Source of the DNA: Acinetobacter sp. ANC 4169
Lineage (GTDB): Bacteria; Pseudomonadota; Gammaproteobacteria; Pseudomonadales; Moraxellaceae
Direction of reading: 5' to 3'
DNA length: 64,000 bases
Assembly: GCF_002135355.1 (NCBI RefSeq)
Contig: NZ_NEGE01000004.1
Location: forward strand, 1 to 64,000
Position 1 is the stretch's first letter, and each line of letters opens with the position of its first letter. The notes beneath the pieces were generated by a model. That model had not been told where the DNA came from, did not search any database, and saw nothing but the letters and a program-made list of their open reading frames with translations. This document shows, in pieces, positions 44,393 to 54,871 of this stretch. Both the position numbers and the translations under genes were made by a program.

Positions 44393-45889
44393 TCATGAGA
44401 CCAAACGCGGTGTCACGTTTTTATTATCCTTTTGCTCACGCTTATGGAATTTAAGTACGCCATCATCAAAGCGCGCATGCTTTAATTGTTTACGGTCAGC
44501 CAGATAATTATTGGATACGCTCCAAGGTGCATGCTTGCCCTGTTTTGGCATCACATCTGCGGCACGGGCAATATAGCCTGAAGATAAACTGCCCATGACG
44601 GTATCTTCCATTAACTCGGTCACATCGCCTTGAGGACGCACTTCATCATAGCCGTTTTTGTCCATATGATTGATCAAACGGCAAATATAATCTGCCGCAA
44701 TATCCACTTTCAGTGTCCAAGAGGCATTGATATAGCCAATAATCATTGCCATGTTTGGCACATCACTGACCATGATGCCCTGATACAGCATATGTTTAGA
44801 GGTATTCATCGGCTTGCCATCAATCGTGGCCTGCATGCCGCCTAAAATTTGAATATTGAGTCCGGTTGCAGAGACAATAATATCCGCATCCAAGTGCTTG
44901 CCTGATTTTAATTGAATACCAGTTTCAGTAAATTTTTCAATTTGATCAGTTTCAACTGATGCACGGCCTTCACGTAAAATCTTGAATAAATCACCATCTG
45001 GCACCACACATAAACGTTGATCCCATGGCTCATAGTTCGGAGTAAAATGTTTCATATCCACCTTACCTTTGAGCTGAAATTCAATTGATTTCAACAGCAA
45101 ACTACGCAGTAATTTAGGCTGTTTCTGTGCCAATGCATAAATACCACGCTGCATGCCAATATTACGTGCACGCGTTAATTTATAGGCCACATCTTCTGGC
45201 AAGTATTTGCGCATTTTGTCATAGACCAAATCAATCGAAGGAACCGAGGCGATATAGGTCGGTGAACGTTGCAACATGGTGACATGAGATGCCCCACCTT
45301 TCGCCATGGCTGGCACCAAGGTAATTGCTGTTGCCCCACTGCCAATAATCACTACTTTTTTACCTGAATAATCGAGTTGCTCAGGCCAATGCTGCGGATG
45401 AATGAAATCGCCCTTGAATGCAGACTGACTAGGGAATTCTGGCTGAAAGCCTTGATCGTAATTATAGTAACCGGTGCAACCTATAACGAAATTTGCCACC
45501 CAGGTTTGCTTTTTTTGGGATGCATCTTCAATTTCGACATTCCACTTTCGAGTGGCTGAATTATAATTTGCAGCTAACACCCGGTGCTGGAAATGTATTT
45601 TATTTTTGAGCTGATACTCATCAATCACTTCAGATAAATAATTCTTGATGGATGGTCCATCTGCCAGAACACTGGCTTTTTGCCACGGTTTAAAATTAAA
45701 ACCAAAGGTTGACATATCCGAATCGGAACGAATTCCAGGATACTTAAATAAATCCCAGGTTCCACCAAAACTTTCGCGACGCTCAATAATTTCAAATTGG
45801 CGTTGTGGACAGTTTTTAGAAAGATGAACAGCAAGACCAATACCAGAAATACCGGCACCTATAATCAAGACATCAATATGTTTTTCCAT
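44393..45889 (-). CDS. almA: flavin-containing monooxygenase, AlmA type
   Basis: A 498-residue FAD/NADPH monooxygenase. N-terminal FAD motif IIGAGISGIGLAVHL; Baeyer-Villiger fingerprint FKGDFIHPQHWP (FxGxxxHxxxWP); NADPH motif VIIGSGATAITLVPAMAKGG. Length and sequence closely recall AlmA of Acinetobacter, linked to oxidation of long-chain (C32 and longer) alkanes; AlmA-like proteins also act as Baeyer-Villiger enzymes. No alkane genes other than the acyl-CoA dehydrogenase lie close by, so the substrate is inferred from resemblance. Confidence 0.82.
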   Translation of the reverse strand: MEKHIDVLIIGAGISGIGLAVHLSKNCPQRQFEIIERRESFGGTWDLFKYPGIRSDSDMSTFGFNFKPWQKASVLADGPSIKNYLSEVIDEYQLKNKIHFQHRVLAANYNSATRKWNVEIEDASQKKQTWVANFVIGCTGYYNYDQGFQPEFPSQSAFKGDFIHPQHWPEQLDYSGKKVVIIGSGATAITLVPAMAKGGASHVTMLQRSPTYIASVPSIDLVYDKMRKYLPEDVAYKLTRARNIGMQRGIYALAQKQPKLLRSLLLKSIEFQLKGKVDMKHFTPNYEPWDQRLCVVPDGDLFKILREGRASVETDQIEKFTETGIQLKSGKHLDADIIVSATGLNIQILGGMQATIDGKPMNTSKHMLYQGIMVSDVPNMAMIIGYINASWTLKVDIAADYICRLINHMDKNGYDEVRPQGDVTELMEDTVMGSLSSGYIARAADVMPKQGKHAPWSVSNNYLADRKQLKHARFDDGVLKFHKREQKDNKNVTPRLVS

Positions 45890-46033
45890 GTTCTTTTTAT
45901 AACCTGTTTAAGCTTTATTTTATTAAACCACAAAATTGACAATACTCAATGTCAAGTTTGTACAAAACTGATAAAAAATATGTCAGTTCAGGACAAAAGC
46001 ATAAATTGTCAAACAATGAAAAAACAACAGGCA

Positions 46034-46064
46034 TAAAAAAGACCGGTGAAACACCGGTCTTTTT
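46034..46064 (-). terminator. terminator of the alpha ribosomal operon
   Basis: GACCGGTG/CACCGGTC stem, loop AAA, with A- and T-runs on both sides, 29 bases after the rplQ stop. Confidence 0.93.
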
Positions 46065-46092
46065 TAGAACAACTGAAGCTATTCTTGCGAAA

Positions 46093-46458
46093 TTAGTTAA
46101 CTTCGCGATCTACTAGCTCAACGTAAGCCATCGGTGCAGCATCACCTGCACGGAAGCCCGCTTTAAGAACACGTAGATAACCGCCGTTACGTTCTTTGTA
46201 ACGAGGGCCAAGAACGGTAAATAATTTACCAACAGTTGCTGCTGAACGAGTACGAGCAAACGCTAAACGACGGTTTGCAACAGTATCGTTTTTAGCTAAA
46301 GTGATTAAAGGCTCAGCTACACGACGTAACTCTTTAGCTTTAGGCACAGTTGTTTTAATCAACTCGTGCTCGAACAAAGAGTTAGCCATGTTTTGGAACA
46401 TCGCTTTACGATGACTGCTTGTACGGCCTAATTTCACACCACTATTACGATGACGCAT
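46093..46458 (-). CDS. rplQ: 50S ribosomal protein L17
   Basis: Large-subunit protein near the peptide exit tunnel. The N-terminus [20 protein letters not shown] is diagnostic, and 121 residues is normal for proteobacterial L17. Last gene of the alpha operon, 18 bases after rpoA. Confidence 0.98.
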   Translation of the reverse strand: MRHRNSGVKLGRTSSHRKAMFQNMANSLFEHELIKTTVPKAKELRRVAEPLITLAKNDTVANRRLAFARTRSAATVGKLFTVLGPRYKERNGGYLRVLKAGFRAGDAAPMAYVELVDREVN

Positions 46459-46476
46459 GGTGATAGTCCTACTTAA

Positions 46477-47484
46477 TTAACGGCTACGATAGGCGAAACG
46501 ATCGTCCATACGGAGACTAGCTGGTGGCCAGTTCTCTAAACGCATGCCGAGTTGTAAGCCCTTAGAAGCCAGAACATCTTTGATTTCAGTTAACGATTTT
46601 TTACCAAGGTTAGGAGTTTTTAACAACTCCACTTCAGTACGTTGAACCAAGTCACCGATGTAGTAAATATTTTCTGCTTTCAAACAGTTAGCAGAACGAA
46701 CAGTAAGCTCTAGATCATCTACTGGACGAAGCAAGATTGGATCCACTTCTTCGCGAGGCTCTTGAGCAACAGGAGCTTGATCTTTCTGAAGATCAACAAA
46801 AATTGCAATTTGTTGTTGCAAGATTGTTGCCGCTTTGCGGATTGCTTCTTCAGGATCAACTGTACCATTGGTTTCAAGATCAATGATCAATTTATCAAGG
46901 TCAGTACGTTGTTCTACACGAGCGTTTTCCACTGTGTAAGACACGCGCTTGATTGGGCTATAAGAAGCATCTAACTGTAAGCGACCCACAGGGCGAGTCT
47001 CGCCTTCTGGGAAACGTGAATCAGAAGTTTCATAACCGCGACCTTGAGAAACTTTCAGGCGCATTTTTAAATTGCCTGATGCACTCAAAGTGCCGATCAA
47101 ATGCTCAGGGTTTACCACTTCAACATTATGAGGTAAACGAAGATCAGCGGCTGTTACATCGCCTGGACCTTGTTTTTCTAATGTTAAATATGCTTCGTTT
47201 TGATCGAACAGCTTAATCGACAATCCTTTTAGGTTCAGCAAGAGCTCGACGATGTCCTGCTGCAAGCCTTCCAAGGTACTGTACTCGTGCTCAACCCCTT
47301 CTATTTCAACTTCTACCACAGCAGCGCCAGGTAAAGAAGAAAGAAGGATACGACGTAAAGCATTACCAAGAGTATGACCAAAGCCACGCTCTAATGGTTC
47401 TAGAATCACTTTTGCCGAGGTCCCGCTAGCCGCTTCGACCTTGATCGCTTGCGGAGTTAGAAACTCATTTGCAGTACGCGTCAT
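46477..47484 (-). CDS. rpoA: RNA polymerase alpha subunit
   Basis: Dimerises to seed RNA polymerase assembly and contacts UP elements and activators. An N-terminal domain (about 1-235) with [20 protein letters not shown] is joined by a linker to the C-terminal domain (about 250-335) with [20 protein letters not shown]. 335 residues. It lies between rpsD and rplQ with short gaps, as in most proteobacteria. Confidence 0.98.
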   Translation of the reverse strand: MTRTANEFLTPQAIKVEAASGTSAKVILEPLERGFGHTLGNALRRILLSSLPGAAVVEVEIEGVEHEYSTLEGLQQDIVELLLNLKGLSIKLFDQNEAYLTLEKQGPGDVTAADLRLPHNVEVVNPEHLIGTLSASGNLKMRLKVSQGRGYETSDSRFPEGETRPVGRLQLDASYSPIKRVSYTVENARVEQRTDLDKLIIDLETNGTVDPEEAIRKAATILQQQIAIFVDLQKDQAPVAQEPREEVDPILLRPVDDLELTVRSANCLKAENIYYIGDLVQRTEVELLKTPNLGKKSLTEIKDVLASKGLQLGMRLENWPPASLRMDDRFAYRSR

Positions 47485-47501
47485 TATTGCTACCTCAAGG
47501 A

Positions 47502-48128
47502 TTATTTAGAATACAATTCTACAATCAAGCTTTCGTTGATTTCAGCAGGTAAATCAGAACGATCCGGTGCAGCTTTAAACGTACCTTCTAATTTTGAATG
47601 GTCAACTTCCATCCAAGAAGGGATACCACGTTGAGCAGCCAATTCAATTGCGCCTTTAATACGCAATTGTTGTTTAGCACCTTCGTGAACCGCGATTACA
47701 TCACCAGCTTTAACTTGGATAGACGCGATGTTAACACGACGACCATTCAAAGTAATGCTACGGTGAGATACAAGCTGACGAGCTTCTGCACGTGTAGAAC
47801 CAAAACCCATGCGATAAACGACGTTATCAAGACGGCTTTCAAGCAGTTTCAACAAGTTTTCACCTGTTGCGCCTTTAACACGAGCAGCTTCTTTATAGTA
47901 GTTACTAAATTGACGTTCTAACACACCGTACATACGACGTACTTTTTGTTTTTCACGTAATTGTAGTGAGTACTCAGATTGTTTACTGCCACGAGCCCCG
48001 CCATGTTGGCCAGGTGCTTTAGCATGTTTTTTAGTTTTGACGTCAAATGGTTTAACGCCAGATTTTAATTGCAGGTCTGTCCCTTCGCGGCGAGAGAGTT
48101 TGCATTTTGGACCAATATAACGAGCCAT
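47502..48128 (-). CDS. rpsD: 30S ribosomal protein S4
   Basis: A primary 16S-binding assembly protein and, in E. coli, the translational repressor of the alpha operon. [19 protein letters not shown] at the N-terminus and an S4 RNA-binding domain (about 97-160, [20 protein letters not shown]). It has the 208-residue Cys-poor form with no zinc site. Confidence 0.98.
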   Translation of the reverse strand: MARYIGPKCKLSRREGTDLQLKSGVKPFDVKTKKHAKAPGQHGGARGSKQSEYSLQLREKQKVRRMYGVLERQFSNYYKEAARVKGATGENLLKLLESRLDNVVYRMGFGSTRAEARQLVSHRSITLNGRRVNIASIQVKAGDVIAVHEGAKQQLRIKGAIELAAQRGIPSWMEVDHSKLEGTFKAAPDRSDLPAEINESLIVELYSK

Positions 48129-48140
48129 GAATGATTCTCC

Positions 48141-48527
48141 TTACACACGACGTTTTTTAGGTGGACGGCAACCGTTGTGCGGGATTGGCGTCACATCGGT
48201 AATGCTGTTAATTTTATAACCCACTGCACCTAAAGCACGAACCGCAGATTCACGACCAGGACCAGGACCTTTTACAAGGACGTCCAAGTTTTTCAAACCG
48301 TAATCCAAAGCAGCTTTACCAGCAACTTCAGCAGCTACCTGAGCAGCAAACGGAGTTGATTTACGTGATCCACGGAAGCCTTGTCCACCAGAGGTAGCCC
48401 AAGCCAGTGCATTACCTTGACGATCGGTAATAGTCACAATGGTGTTATTAAAAGAAGCGTGAATGTGTGCAACACCTTCAGAGACGGTACGAGTGACCTT
48501 CTTGCGTGTGCGTGTATCTTTAGCCAT
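48141..48527 (-). CDS. rpsK: 30S ribosomal protein S11
   Basis: Small-subunit platform protein that shapes the mRNA exit region. [20 protein letters not shown] and the C-terminal [17 protein letters not shown] end (here [13 protein letters not shown]) are diagnostic. 128 residues. It lies 19 bases after rpsM. Confidence 0.98.
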
Positions 48528-48546
48528 CTTTTAGCTTCCAGAAATC

Positions 48547-48903
48547 TTATTTCTTAATAGGTTTGCGCGGACCTTTACGGGTACGTGCGTTAGTTTTGGT
48601 GCGTTGTCCACGGACAGGCAAGCTGCGACGATGACGAAGACCGCGGTAGCAGCCTAAATCCATTAAACGTTTAATGTTCATGGAAATTTCGCGACGTAAA
48701 TCACCTTCGGTCGGAACCTTGGTAATTTCTGCACGAATCGCATCAAGTTGAGCATCATCCAATTCACGGATCTTGGTAGTTGGTGCAATACCCGCAGCAG
48801 CTAAGATGTTCTTAGCAGTGTGGCGACCGATACCAAAAATATACGTGAGGGAGATAACAGCATGCTTGTTATCCGGAATGTTTACACCGGCAATACGAGC
48901 CAT
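48547..48903 (-). CDS. rpsM: 30S ribosomal protein S13
   Basis: Small-subunit head protein contacting P-site tRNA and the 50S bridge. [20 protein letters not shown] and the C-terminal [18 protein letters not shown] are typical; 118 residues. First gene of the alpha operon, preceded by a promoter-like sequence and a hairpin leader after rpmJ. Confidence 0.98.
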   Translation of the reverse strand: MARIAGVNIPDNKHAVISLTYIFGIGRHTAKNILAAAGIAPTTKIRELDDAQLDAIRAEITKVPTEGDLRREISMNIKRLMDLGCYRGLRHRRSLPVRGQRTKTNARTRKGPRKPIKK

Positions 48904-48937
48904 TCACTTTCTCCAAAAAGGCAGTAGAGATAATCAA

Positions 48938-48964
48938 CCGCCCCACAAATATCTTGAGGGGCGG
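48938..48964 (-). promoter_or_regulatory. GC-rich hairpin in the alpha-operon leader
   Basis: CCGCCCC/GGGGCGG forms a 7-base GC-only stem (with further weak pairing) over a 13-base loop, ending 34 bases before the rpsM start. It has no T-run, so it is not a standard terminator. Position suggests a target for S4-type feedback control or for mRNA processing; E. coli uses a pseudoknot here. The role is inferred. Confidence 0.5.
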
Positions 48965-48994
48965 ATAATAACCTAATTAGCCTACTGAAATCAA
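48965..48994 (-). promoter_or_regulatory. putative alpha-operon promoter
   Basis: Minus-strand -35 TTGATT (48989-48994), 18-base spacer and -10 TATTAT (48965-48970) lie in the 106-base gap between rpmJ and rpsM. The start site would fall at about 48958, inside the hairpin. Good match but not tested. Confidence 0.55.
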
Positions 48995-49009
48995 CAGGTC
49001 TTGATCAGA

Positions 49010-49126
49010 TTAACCTTGACGCTGCTTATGACGAGGTTCAGCGCTACAAATCACGCGGATAACCCCATTACGACGGATAACTTTACAGCTACCACAAATT
49101 TTTTTAACAGAAGCTTGTACTTTCAT
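49010..49126 (-). CDS. rpmJ: 50S ribosomal protein L36
   Basis: A 38-residue large-subunit protein. It is the zinc-binding form with C11, C14, C27 and H33 ([13 protein letters not shown] motif, here [13 protein letters not shown]). Last gene of the spc operon, 19 bases after sec[15 protein letters not shown] at the start is diagnostic. Confidence 0.97.
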
Positions 49127-49145
49127 GATGAAACCTCAAGTGCGC

Positions 49146-50504
49146 TTATCCCTTAGGATGAGCAGTCGTTTTTCTCATTAACGTTTGATTGTCATACTGG
49201 TGCGAAGTGAGATGAGCTTGCAGCTGAGCCATAAAGTCCATCACAACTACTACTACGATCAACAAAGATGTACCACCCAAATGAAATGGAATACCAAAAG
49301 AACTTTGCAGAATCATCGGCATTAAACAGATGATCGTAATGTAAATTGCACCAATAAACGTCAAACGATTAAGAATATGATCTAAGTAACGAGCAGTTTG
49401 CTCACCTGGGCGAATACCAGGTACATAAGCTCCGCTGCGTTTCAAGTTTTCTGATACTTCTTTAGGACTGAACACAAGTGCAGTATAGAAATAACAGAAA
49501 AAGATAATTAACGCACCGAAGAGCACCAAATACAAAGGTTGTCCAGGCGATAATACCAATGCCAAATCTTGTAGGCTACGCTTTACGATTCCCGCATTTG
49601 GATCAGAACTACCTAACCATTGACCTAAACTTGCAGGGAACAACAATAACGAACTAGCGAAAATTGCTGGAATAACCCCTGCCATATTCAATTTCAATGG
49701 CAAATGTGTCTGCTGTGCAGTGAATACGCGACGCCCTTGTTGCTTTTGAGCATAGTTAACCGGTATACGACGTTGAGCCTTTTCAATAAATACAATCGCA
49801 GCAAGAACCGCAACTGAAAGTAATGCAAACACAGCCAGACCAATTAAACTTGATTGACCGTTATCCACCGAAGTGAAAGCTTGAATTACAATTGTAGGCA
49901 AACCAGCAACAATACCTGCGAAAATGATCATCGAGATGCCATTACCAACACCACGTTCGGTAATTTGCTCTCCCAACCACATTAAGAACATGGTGCCTGC
50001 AACCAACGAAGTTACAGCAGGAATGTAAAAAGCCAGTCCTGAAGTCAAGGTAATCCCTTGGCTAATCAGACCAGCACACATACCCACACCTTGTACCAAT
50101 GCAAGTAATAACGTGCCGTAACGCGTATATTGATTAATCTTACGCTTACCCTGCTCGCCTTCTTTCTTTAATGCTTCCAGCGAAGGAACCACAGTCGACA
50201 TTAACTGCACGATAATCGATGCAGAAATGTATGGCATGATCCCCAACGCAAGAATTGACATTCGCTCTAATGCTCCGCCAGAGAACATATTAAACAAACC
50301 TAAGAAAGTACCTTCATTAGCTTTGAAAAAACGTTCTAAAGCGACATTATCAATACCCGGCAGTGGTATATGTGCTCCTAGTCGAAAGACCAATAATGCG
50401 CCAACCAAAAACATTAATCGACGAATAATTTCACGATATTTCACATGAAATGGCTGGCCTTTCATCATGTTGACATGACCTGAAGAACTAGGAGACATAG
50501 ACAC
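49146..50504 (-). CDS. secY: protein translocase subunit SecY
   Basis: The central channel of the Sec translocon in the inner membrane. 452 residues with ten helices; conserved [33 protein letters not shown] (plug and helix 2), and the cytoplasmic loop [19 protein letters not shown]. It sits in the spc operon between rplO and rpmJ as usual. Confidence 0.98.
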   Translation of the reverse strand: MSMSPSSSGHVNMMKGQPFHVKYREIIRRLMFLVGALLVFRLGAHIPLPGIDNVALERFFKANEGTFLGLFNMFSGGALERMSILALGIMPYISASIIVQLMSTVVPSLEALKKEGEQGKRKINQYTRYGTLLLALVQGVGMCAGLISQGITLTSGLAFYIPAVTSLVAGTMFLMWLGEQITERGVGNGISMIIFAGIVAGLPTIVIQAFTSVDNGQSSLIGLAVFALLSVAVLAAIVFIEKAQRRIPVNYAQKQQGRRVFTAQQTHLPLKLNMAGVIPAIFASSLLLFPASLGQWLGSSDPNAGIVKRSLQDLALVLSPGQPLYLVLFGALIIFFCYFYTALVFSPKEVSENLKRSGAYVPGIRPGEQTARYLDHILNRLTFIGAIYITIICLMPMILQSSFGIPFHLGGTSLLIVVVVVMDFMAQLQAHLTSHQYDNQTLMRKTTAHPKG

Positions 50505-50510
50505 TAGCGA

Positions 50511-50951
50511 TTACTCCTCGACTTTACCGCCAGCAGCTTCAACAGCAGCTTTAGCGCCTTTAGTCAAAGCAACACCTTGTACAGTGAATGCACGAGTAAT
50601 ATCACCAGAAAGTACGATACGAGCACGAGTCATATCTTTACGTACAACATTGGCAGCTTTTAAAGTTTCAAGTGAAATGATATCACCTTCAACTTTAGCG
50701 AGCTCTGATAAACGTACTTCAGCAGTTTTTAAAGCAAGTTGGCTAGTGAAGCCGAATTTAGGCAAACGACGATATAACGCAGTTTGACCACCTTCGAAAC
50801 CTGGACGTACACCACCGCTCTTACGTGATTTTTGACCTTTGACACCACGGCCACCAGTCTTACCAACGCCAGAACCGATACCACGGCCTAAACGAAGGTT
50901 GTCACGTTTAGCACCTTCTGCAGGTGCAATAGTATTTAAACGCAGAGTCAT
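50511..50951 (-). CDS. rplO: 50S ribosomal protein L15
   Basis: A late-assembling large-subunit protein. [20 protein letters not shown] and the Gly/Arg-rich [20 protein letters not shown] segment are diagnostic; 146 residues. Six bases before secY and three bases after rpmD. Confidence 0.98.
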   Translation of the reverse strand: MTLRLNTIAPAEGAKRDNLRLGRGIGSGVGKTGGRGVKGQKSRKSGGVRPGFEGGQTALYRRLPKFGFTSQLALKTAEVRLSELAKVEGDIISLETLKAANVVRKDMTRARIVLSGDITRAFTVQGVALTKGAKAAVEAAGGKVEE

Positions 50952-50954
50952 GGC

Positions 50955-51131
50955 TTATTCCTCTACACTAACCATATAGTAGACTTGGTTGATCATACCA
51001 CGGTTAGAAGGCGTATCTTGCACTTCTACAGTATGACCAATACGACGCAGACCTAAACCTTGAAGGCTAAGCTTGTGATTTTTCAAGCGGTGCGCAGAAG
51101 ATTTAGTCTGGGTAACTTTAATCGTTTTCAT
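50955..51131 (-). CDS. rpmD: 50S ribosomal protein L30
   Basis: A 58-residue large-subunit protein: [20 protein letters not shown] followed by [20 protein letters not shown], as in all bacterial L30. It fills the gap between rpsE and rplO, with six bases to rpsE and three to rplO. Confidence 0.97.
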   Translation of the reverse strand: MKTIKVTQTKSSAHRLKNHKLSLQGLGLRRIGHTVEVQDTPSNRGMINQVYYMVSVEE

Positions 51132-51137
51132 GATTGA

Positions 51138-51635
51138 TTACCCTTGAATTTGTTCTACTGAAAGACCACGTTTCGCAGCGACTTTCTCAGGAGAAGTCAT
51201 ATCACGCAAACCTTTGAAAGTTGCGTTAACTACGTTAGCAGCGTTAGTAGAACCGTAACATTTAGCAAGTACGTTATGTACACCAGCAGCTTCCAAAACA
51301 GCACGCATCGCGCCACCAGCAATTACGCCAGTACCTTCAGAAGCAGGCTGCATGTAAACACGGCTTGCACCATGACGAGCATTCACAGGGTGTTGCAGAG
51401 TAGTACCTGCAAGATCAACAGTGATCATGTTGCGACGAGCAGCTTCAAGTGCTTTAGAAATAGCAGCTGGAACTTCACGTGCTTTACCACGACCAAAACC
51501 TACACGACCATTACCATCACCCACAACAGTTAATGCTGTGAAAGAGAAGATACGACCACCCTTAACAACTTTGGCTACACGATCAACGGCAACCAGCTTT
51601 TCAACAAGACCTTCGTTTTGTTCAACTTTAGCCAT
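51138..51635 (-). CDS. rpsE: 30S ribosomal protein S5
   Basis: A small-subunit accuracy protein and part of the mRNA entry helicase. The N-terminal double-stranded-RNA-like domain with [20 protein letters not shown] and the C-terminal [20 protein letters not shown] block are diagnostic. 165 residues. Two bases after rplR. Confidence 0.98.
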   Translation of the reverse strand: MAKVEQNEGLVEKLVAVDRVAKVVKGGRIFSFTALTVVGDGNGRVGFGRGKAREVPAAISKALEAARRNMITVDLAGTTLQHPVNARHGASRVYMQPASEGTGVIAGGAMRAVLEAAGVHNVLAKCYGSTNAANVVNATFKGLRDMTSPEKVAAKRGLSVEQIQG

Positions 51636-51637
51636 GA

Positions 51638-51988
51638 TTAGAACTCCAAGCCGTTTTCACGAGCAGCATCAGCCAAGGCTTTGATACGACCATGATATTT
51701 GAAACCAGAACGGTCAAATGCAACTTTAGTAACGCCAGCTGCTTTAGCACGTTCTGCGATTAAAGCACCTACTTTAGTCGCTGCATCAACGTTACCAGTT
51801 GTACCAGCACGTAAAGTAGCATCTAAAGTTGAAGCTTGCGCTAAAACTTTGCCACCATCTGCTGAGATAACTTGAGCATAGATGTGACGCGGAGTGCGGT
51901 TTACACACAAGCGAGTCGCACCCAATGCACGAATGTGCAAGCGTGTGCTTTTCGCACGACGCAAACGGGATTGTTTCTTTTCGTTCAT
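51638..51988 (-). CDS. rplR: 50S ribosomal protein L18
   Basis: Binds 5S r[23 protein letters not shown] at the N-terminus and the C-terminal [20 protein letters not shown] are diagnostic. 116 residues. Confidence 0.98.
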   Translation of the reverse strand: MNEKKQSRLRRAKSTRLHIRALGATRLCVNRTPRHIYAQVISADGGKVLAQASTLDATLRAGTTGNVDAATKVGALIAERAKAAGVTKVAFDRSGFKYHGRIKALADAARENGLEF

Positions 51989-52002
51989 AAGAACCTCGCG
52001 CC

Positions 52003-52536
52003 TTATTTCTTCTTAGCTTCTTTACGAAGTACAACTTCGTCAGAATAACGAACACCTTTACCTTTATAAGGCTCTGGTGGACGGTAACCACGGATATCTG
52101 CAGCAACTTGACCTAAAGCTGCTTTATCAGCAGATTTAAGAACAATTTCAGTTGCAGTAGGAGTTTCAGCAGTTACACCTTCTGGAAGGTTGTAATCAAT
52201 CGGGTGAGAGAAACCAAGGTTAAGGTTAACAACGTTACCTTTAACCGCAGCTTTATAACCAACACCGATAAGTTGTAACTTGCGTTCGAAACCTTCGCTA
52301 ACACCTTTTACAAGGTTGTTTAACACAGCGCGAGCAGTACCAGCTTGCATCCAAGCGTCTTTCGACTCAGCTTTAGGAGCAATTTGAAGTTGACCTTCTT
52401 CCTGTTTTAGCTCGACCAGCGCATGCAGGTTGAAAGACAATGTACCTTTGCTGCCTTTCACTTCGACCTGCCGGCCGTTCTGAGTAACTGTTACACCGTT
52501 AGGTACAGTTACTGGGGCTTTAGCCACACGAGACAT
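52003..52536 (-). CDS. rplF: 50S ribosomal protein L6
   Basis: A large-subunit protein near the factor-binding site. [17 protein letters not shown], two repeated RNA-binding folds, and [15 protein letters not shown] near the end. 177 residues. Between rpsH and rplR. Confidence 0.98.
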   Translation of the reverse strand: MSRVAKAPVTVPNGVTVTQNGRQVEVKGSKGTLSFNLHALVELKQEEGQLQIAPKAESKDAWMQAGTARAVLNNLVKGVSEGFERKLQLIGVGYKAAVKGNVVNLNLGFSHPIDYNLPEGVTAETPTATEIVLKSADKAALGQVAADIRGYRPPEPYKGKGVRYSDEVVLRKEAKKK

Positions 52537-52549
52537 GAGGAATCACCTA

Positions 52550-52945
52550 TTAAGAAACAAAAGCAATAACTTCACCACCGATGCCCGCAGCACGTGCAGC
52601 GCGATCAGTCATGATGCCTTTGCTTGTAGAAACAATTGCAATACCTAAACCTTGCTTAACGCTAGGAAGTGCATCTTTACCGCGATATTGGCGAAGACCT
52701 GGACGGCTTACGCGCTTCACAGTTTCGATAACTGGTTTGCCTTCAAAATATTTTAACGTAATTGTTAAAGTTGGTTTGCCTTCAGCATCCGCAACTTCTA
52801 CGTTTGAAATATAACCTTCTTGTTGAAGAACGTTTGCAATAGCAACCTTCAACTTAGAATTAGGCATAGAAACAGTTTGTTTCTTTGCCATTTGTGCGTT
52901 ACGAACACGTGTTAGCATGTCGGCAACGGTATCTTGCATACTCAT
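52550..52945 (-). CDS. rpsH: 30S ribosomal protein S8
   Basis: A primary 16S-binding protein; in E. coli it also represses the spc operon by binding near rpl[21 protein letters not shown] at the start and the C-terminal [20 protein letters not shown] are diagnostic. 131 residues. I cannot confirm an S8-binding mimic near rplE by eye. Confidence 0.98.
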   Translation of the reverse strand: MSMQDTVADMLTRVRNAQMAKKQTVSMPNSKLKVAIANVLQQEGYISNVEVADAEGKPTLTITLKYFEGKPVIETVKRVSRPGLRQYRGKDALPSVKQGLGIAIVSTSKGIMTDRAARAAGIGGEVIAFVS

Positions 52946-52957
52946 TTATAGTGCTCC

Positions 52958-53263
52958 TTACCAGCTTGCCTTAACAACGCCCGGTACATCACCTTGCATT
53001 ACTGTATCACGTAGTTTGTTACGGCTTAGACCGAACTTACGGAAGTAACCATGAGGACGACCAGTTAAACCACAACGGTTACGAAGACGCACTGGAGATG
53101 CATTACGTGGTAATGCCTGTAACTTCATCATCGCATCGAAACGTTCTTCGTCGCTCGCATTTACATTTGCAATCGTAGCTTTTAATTCAGCACGTTTTGC
53201 AGCAAATTTAGCAACTGTTTTTTCGCGTTTCAATTCGCGATTAATCATACCTTTCTTAGCCAT
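52958..53263 (-). CDS. rpsN: 30S ribosomal protein S14
   Basis: A small-subunit head protein. It is the long 101-residue zinc-free form: [20 protein letters not shown] at the start and [20 protein letters not shown] toward the end, lacking the CxxC pairs of the short form. Typical of gammaproteobacteria. Confidence 0.98.
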   Translation of the reverse strand: MAKKGMINRELKREKTVAKFAAKRAELKATIANVNASDEERFDAMMKLQALPRNASPVRLRNRCGLTGRPHGYFRKFGLSRNKLRDTVMQGDVPGVVKASW

Positions 53264-53272
53264 ATCGACCTC

Positions 53273-53809
53273 TTATTTGAACGGGAAGCCGAATGCACGC
53301 ATAAGCGCACGGCCTTCGTCATCGGTGCGAGCAGTCGTAGTAACGGTAATATCCATACCACGAATACGATCAATCTTATCGAAATCGATTTCAGGGAACA
53401 TGATTTGTTCCTTCAAACCCATCGAATAATTACCACGACCATCAAATGATTTCGCAGAAAAACCGCGGAAGTCACGAATACGAGGGATCGCGATAGAGAT
53501 CAAACGGTCTAAGAATTCGTACATTTGTTCGCCGCGTAAAGTAACTTTACAACCAATCGGCCAACCATCACGGATTTTGAAACCAGCGATTGATTTGCGA
53601 GCTAGAGTAAGAACTGGTTTTTGACCAGCAATCGCTTGCATATCAGAAAGAGCGCCATCTAACAATTTCTTGTCAGCTGATGCCGCACCAACACCCATGT
53701 TAATGGTGATTTTAGTGATGCGAGGAATCTCCATCACATTTTTAACGCCTAATTGCTCTTGTAACTGAGCTTTAAGTACGTCGTTGTAACGTGTTTTAAG
53801 TCTGGCCAT
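53273..53809 (-). CDS. rplE: 50S ribosomal protein L5
   Basis: Binds 5S rRNA and contacts P-site t[22 protein letters not shown] at the start, [20 protein letters not shown], and the C-terminal [16 protein letters not shown]. 178 residues, usual length. Confidence 0.98.
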   Translation of the reverse strand: MARLKTRYNDVLKAQLQEQLGVKNVMEIPRITKITINMGVGAASADKKLLDGALSDMQAIAGQKPVLTLARKSIAGFKIRDGWPIGCKVTLRGEQMYEFLDRLISIAIPRIRDFRGFSAKSFDGRGNYSMGLKEQIMFPEIDFDKIDRIRGMDITVTTTARTDDEGRALMRAFGFPFK

Positions 53810-53825
53810 TGCCTATTTCAACCTA

Positions 53826-54143
53826 TTACTTCGCTACCGCCACTGATTCACCATTAGATTTGTAAACGCGAGTTTTCACGCCTTCAATCGTTTGGTAACC
53901 AACACGGTCAGCCTTTTGGGTTGCAGCATTAAAAACTGCCACGTTTGAGATATGAAGCGAAGCTTCTTGTGTAACTACAGCGCCTTCAGCACCTGTTGCA
54001 CGGTTCGGCTTTTGATGCTTCTTAACCAAGTTAAGGCCTTCAACCATAACACGGTCATTTGAAACAGACAGAACAGTACCCTGTTTGCCTTTTTCTTTAC
54101 CTGCGATCACGATAACTTGATCGCCTTTTTTAATCTTAGCCAT
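53826..54143 (-). CDS. rplX: 50S ribosomal protein L24
   Basis: An assembly initiator that binds 23S rRNA near the exit tunnel. KOW motif IKKGDQVIVIAGKEKGKQGT at the N-terminus, then VEGLNLVKKHQKPNR. 105 residues. Second gene of the spc block, nine bases after rplN. Confidence 0.98.
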   Translation of the reverse strand: MAKIKKGDQVIVIAGKEKGKQGTVLSVSNDRVMVEGLNLVKKHQKPNRATGAEGAVVTQEASLHISNVAVFNAATQKADRVGYQTIEGVKTRVYKSNGESVAVAK

Positions 54144-54152
54144 GAGTGCCTC

Positions 54153-54521
54153 TTATAGAACTTCAGGAGCCAATGAAATAATTTTCATGAACTGTTCAGT
54201 ACGAAGTTCACGAGTCACTGGTCCGAAAATACGAGTTGCAATCGGCGCTTTGTTGTTGTTCAAAATCACAGCAGCATTGTCATCAAAACGGATGATAGAA
54301 CCATCCGGACGACGTACACCGAATTTTGTACGTACAACTACAGCATTCATCACGTCACCTTTTTTAACACGTGCGCGTGGAATAGCTTCTTTTACAGTAA
54401 CTTTAATAATGTCGCCAACAGAAGCATAACGACGATGTGAACCACCAAGTACTTTAATACATTGTACGCGGCGAGCACCACTGTTGTCTGCTACGTCGAG
54501 CATACTTTCGGTTTGAATCAT
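54153..54521 (-). CDS. rplN: 50S ribosomal protein L14
   Basis: A large-subunit interface protein (bridge with 16S). [20 protein letters not shown], the [20 protein letters not shown] segment and the C-terminal [16 protein letters not shown]. 122 residues. It heads the spc operon after a 92-base gap that carries a strong hairpin. Confidence 0.98.
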   Translation of the reverse strand: MIQTESMLDVADNSGARRVQCIKVLGGSHRRYASVGDIIKVTVKEAIPRARVKKGDVMNAVVVRTKFGVRRPDGSIIRFDDNAAVILNNNKAPIATRIFGPVTRELRTEQFMKIISLAPEVL

Positions 54522-54540
54522 TGCCCTACTCCAAAACCGA

Positions 54541-54598
54541 GCATCACCGGTCAGTATTTCGAAAGGCTCAAAGAGTACTCGAAATTAACCGATGATGC
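54541..54598 (-). promoter_or_regulatory. long hairpin at the S10/spc operon boundary
   Basis: GCATCACCGGT pairs with ACCGATGATGC (one mismatch) and TTTCGA with TCGAAA inside it, around a roughly 16-base loop. It fills most of the rpsQ-rplN gap, ending 19 bases before the rplN start. It lacks a T-run. Candidate attenuator, processing site or regulatory-protein target separating the two operons; the role is inferred. Confidence 0.6.
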
Positions 54599-54613
54599 AA
54601 CAAGAACGTCTAA

Positions 54614-54871
54614 TTACTCAGCAGCAGCTTCAATAACTTCCACTAAAGCCCAAGCTTTAGTTTTAGAAATTGGGCGGCTTTCTTTAATGGTCACTACGTC
54701 GCCAGTTTTAGCAACATTGTTCTCATCATGAGCGTGTAATTTTGTTGAACGGCGGATTGATTTGCCATACAACGGGTGTTGAACGCGGCGTTCAATAAGC
54801 ACAACAATAGACTTGTCCATTTTGTCGCTTACAACTTTGCCGGTTAACGTGCGAACTGTTTGTTCACTCAT
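54614..54871 (-). CDS. rpsQ: 30S ribosomal protein S17
   Basis: A primary 16S-binding OB-fold protein. [20 protein letters not shown] and the [18 protein letters not shown] segment are diagnostic. 85 residues. Its start overlaps the rpmC stop by four bases (ATGA), implying coupled translation. Last gene of the S10 block. Confidence 0.98.
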   Translation of the reverse strand: MSEQTVRTLTGKVVSDKMDKSIVVLIERRVQHPLYGKSIRRSTKLHAHDENNVAKTGDVVTIKESRPISKTKAWALVEVIEAAAE

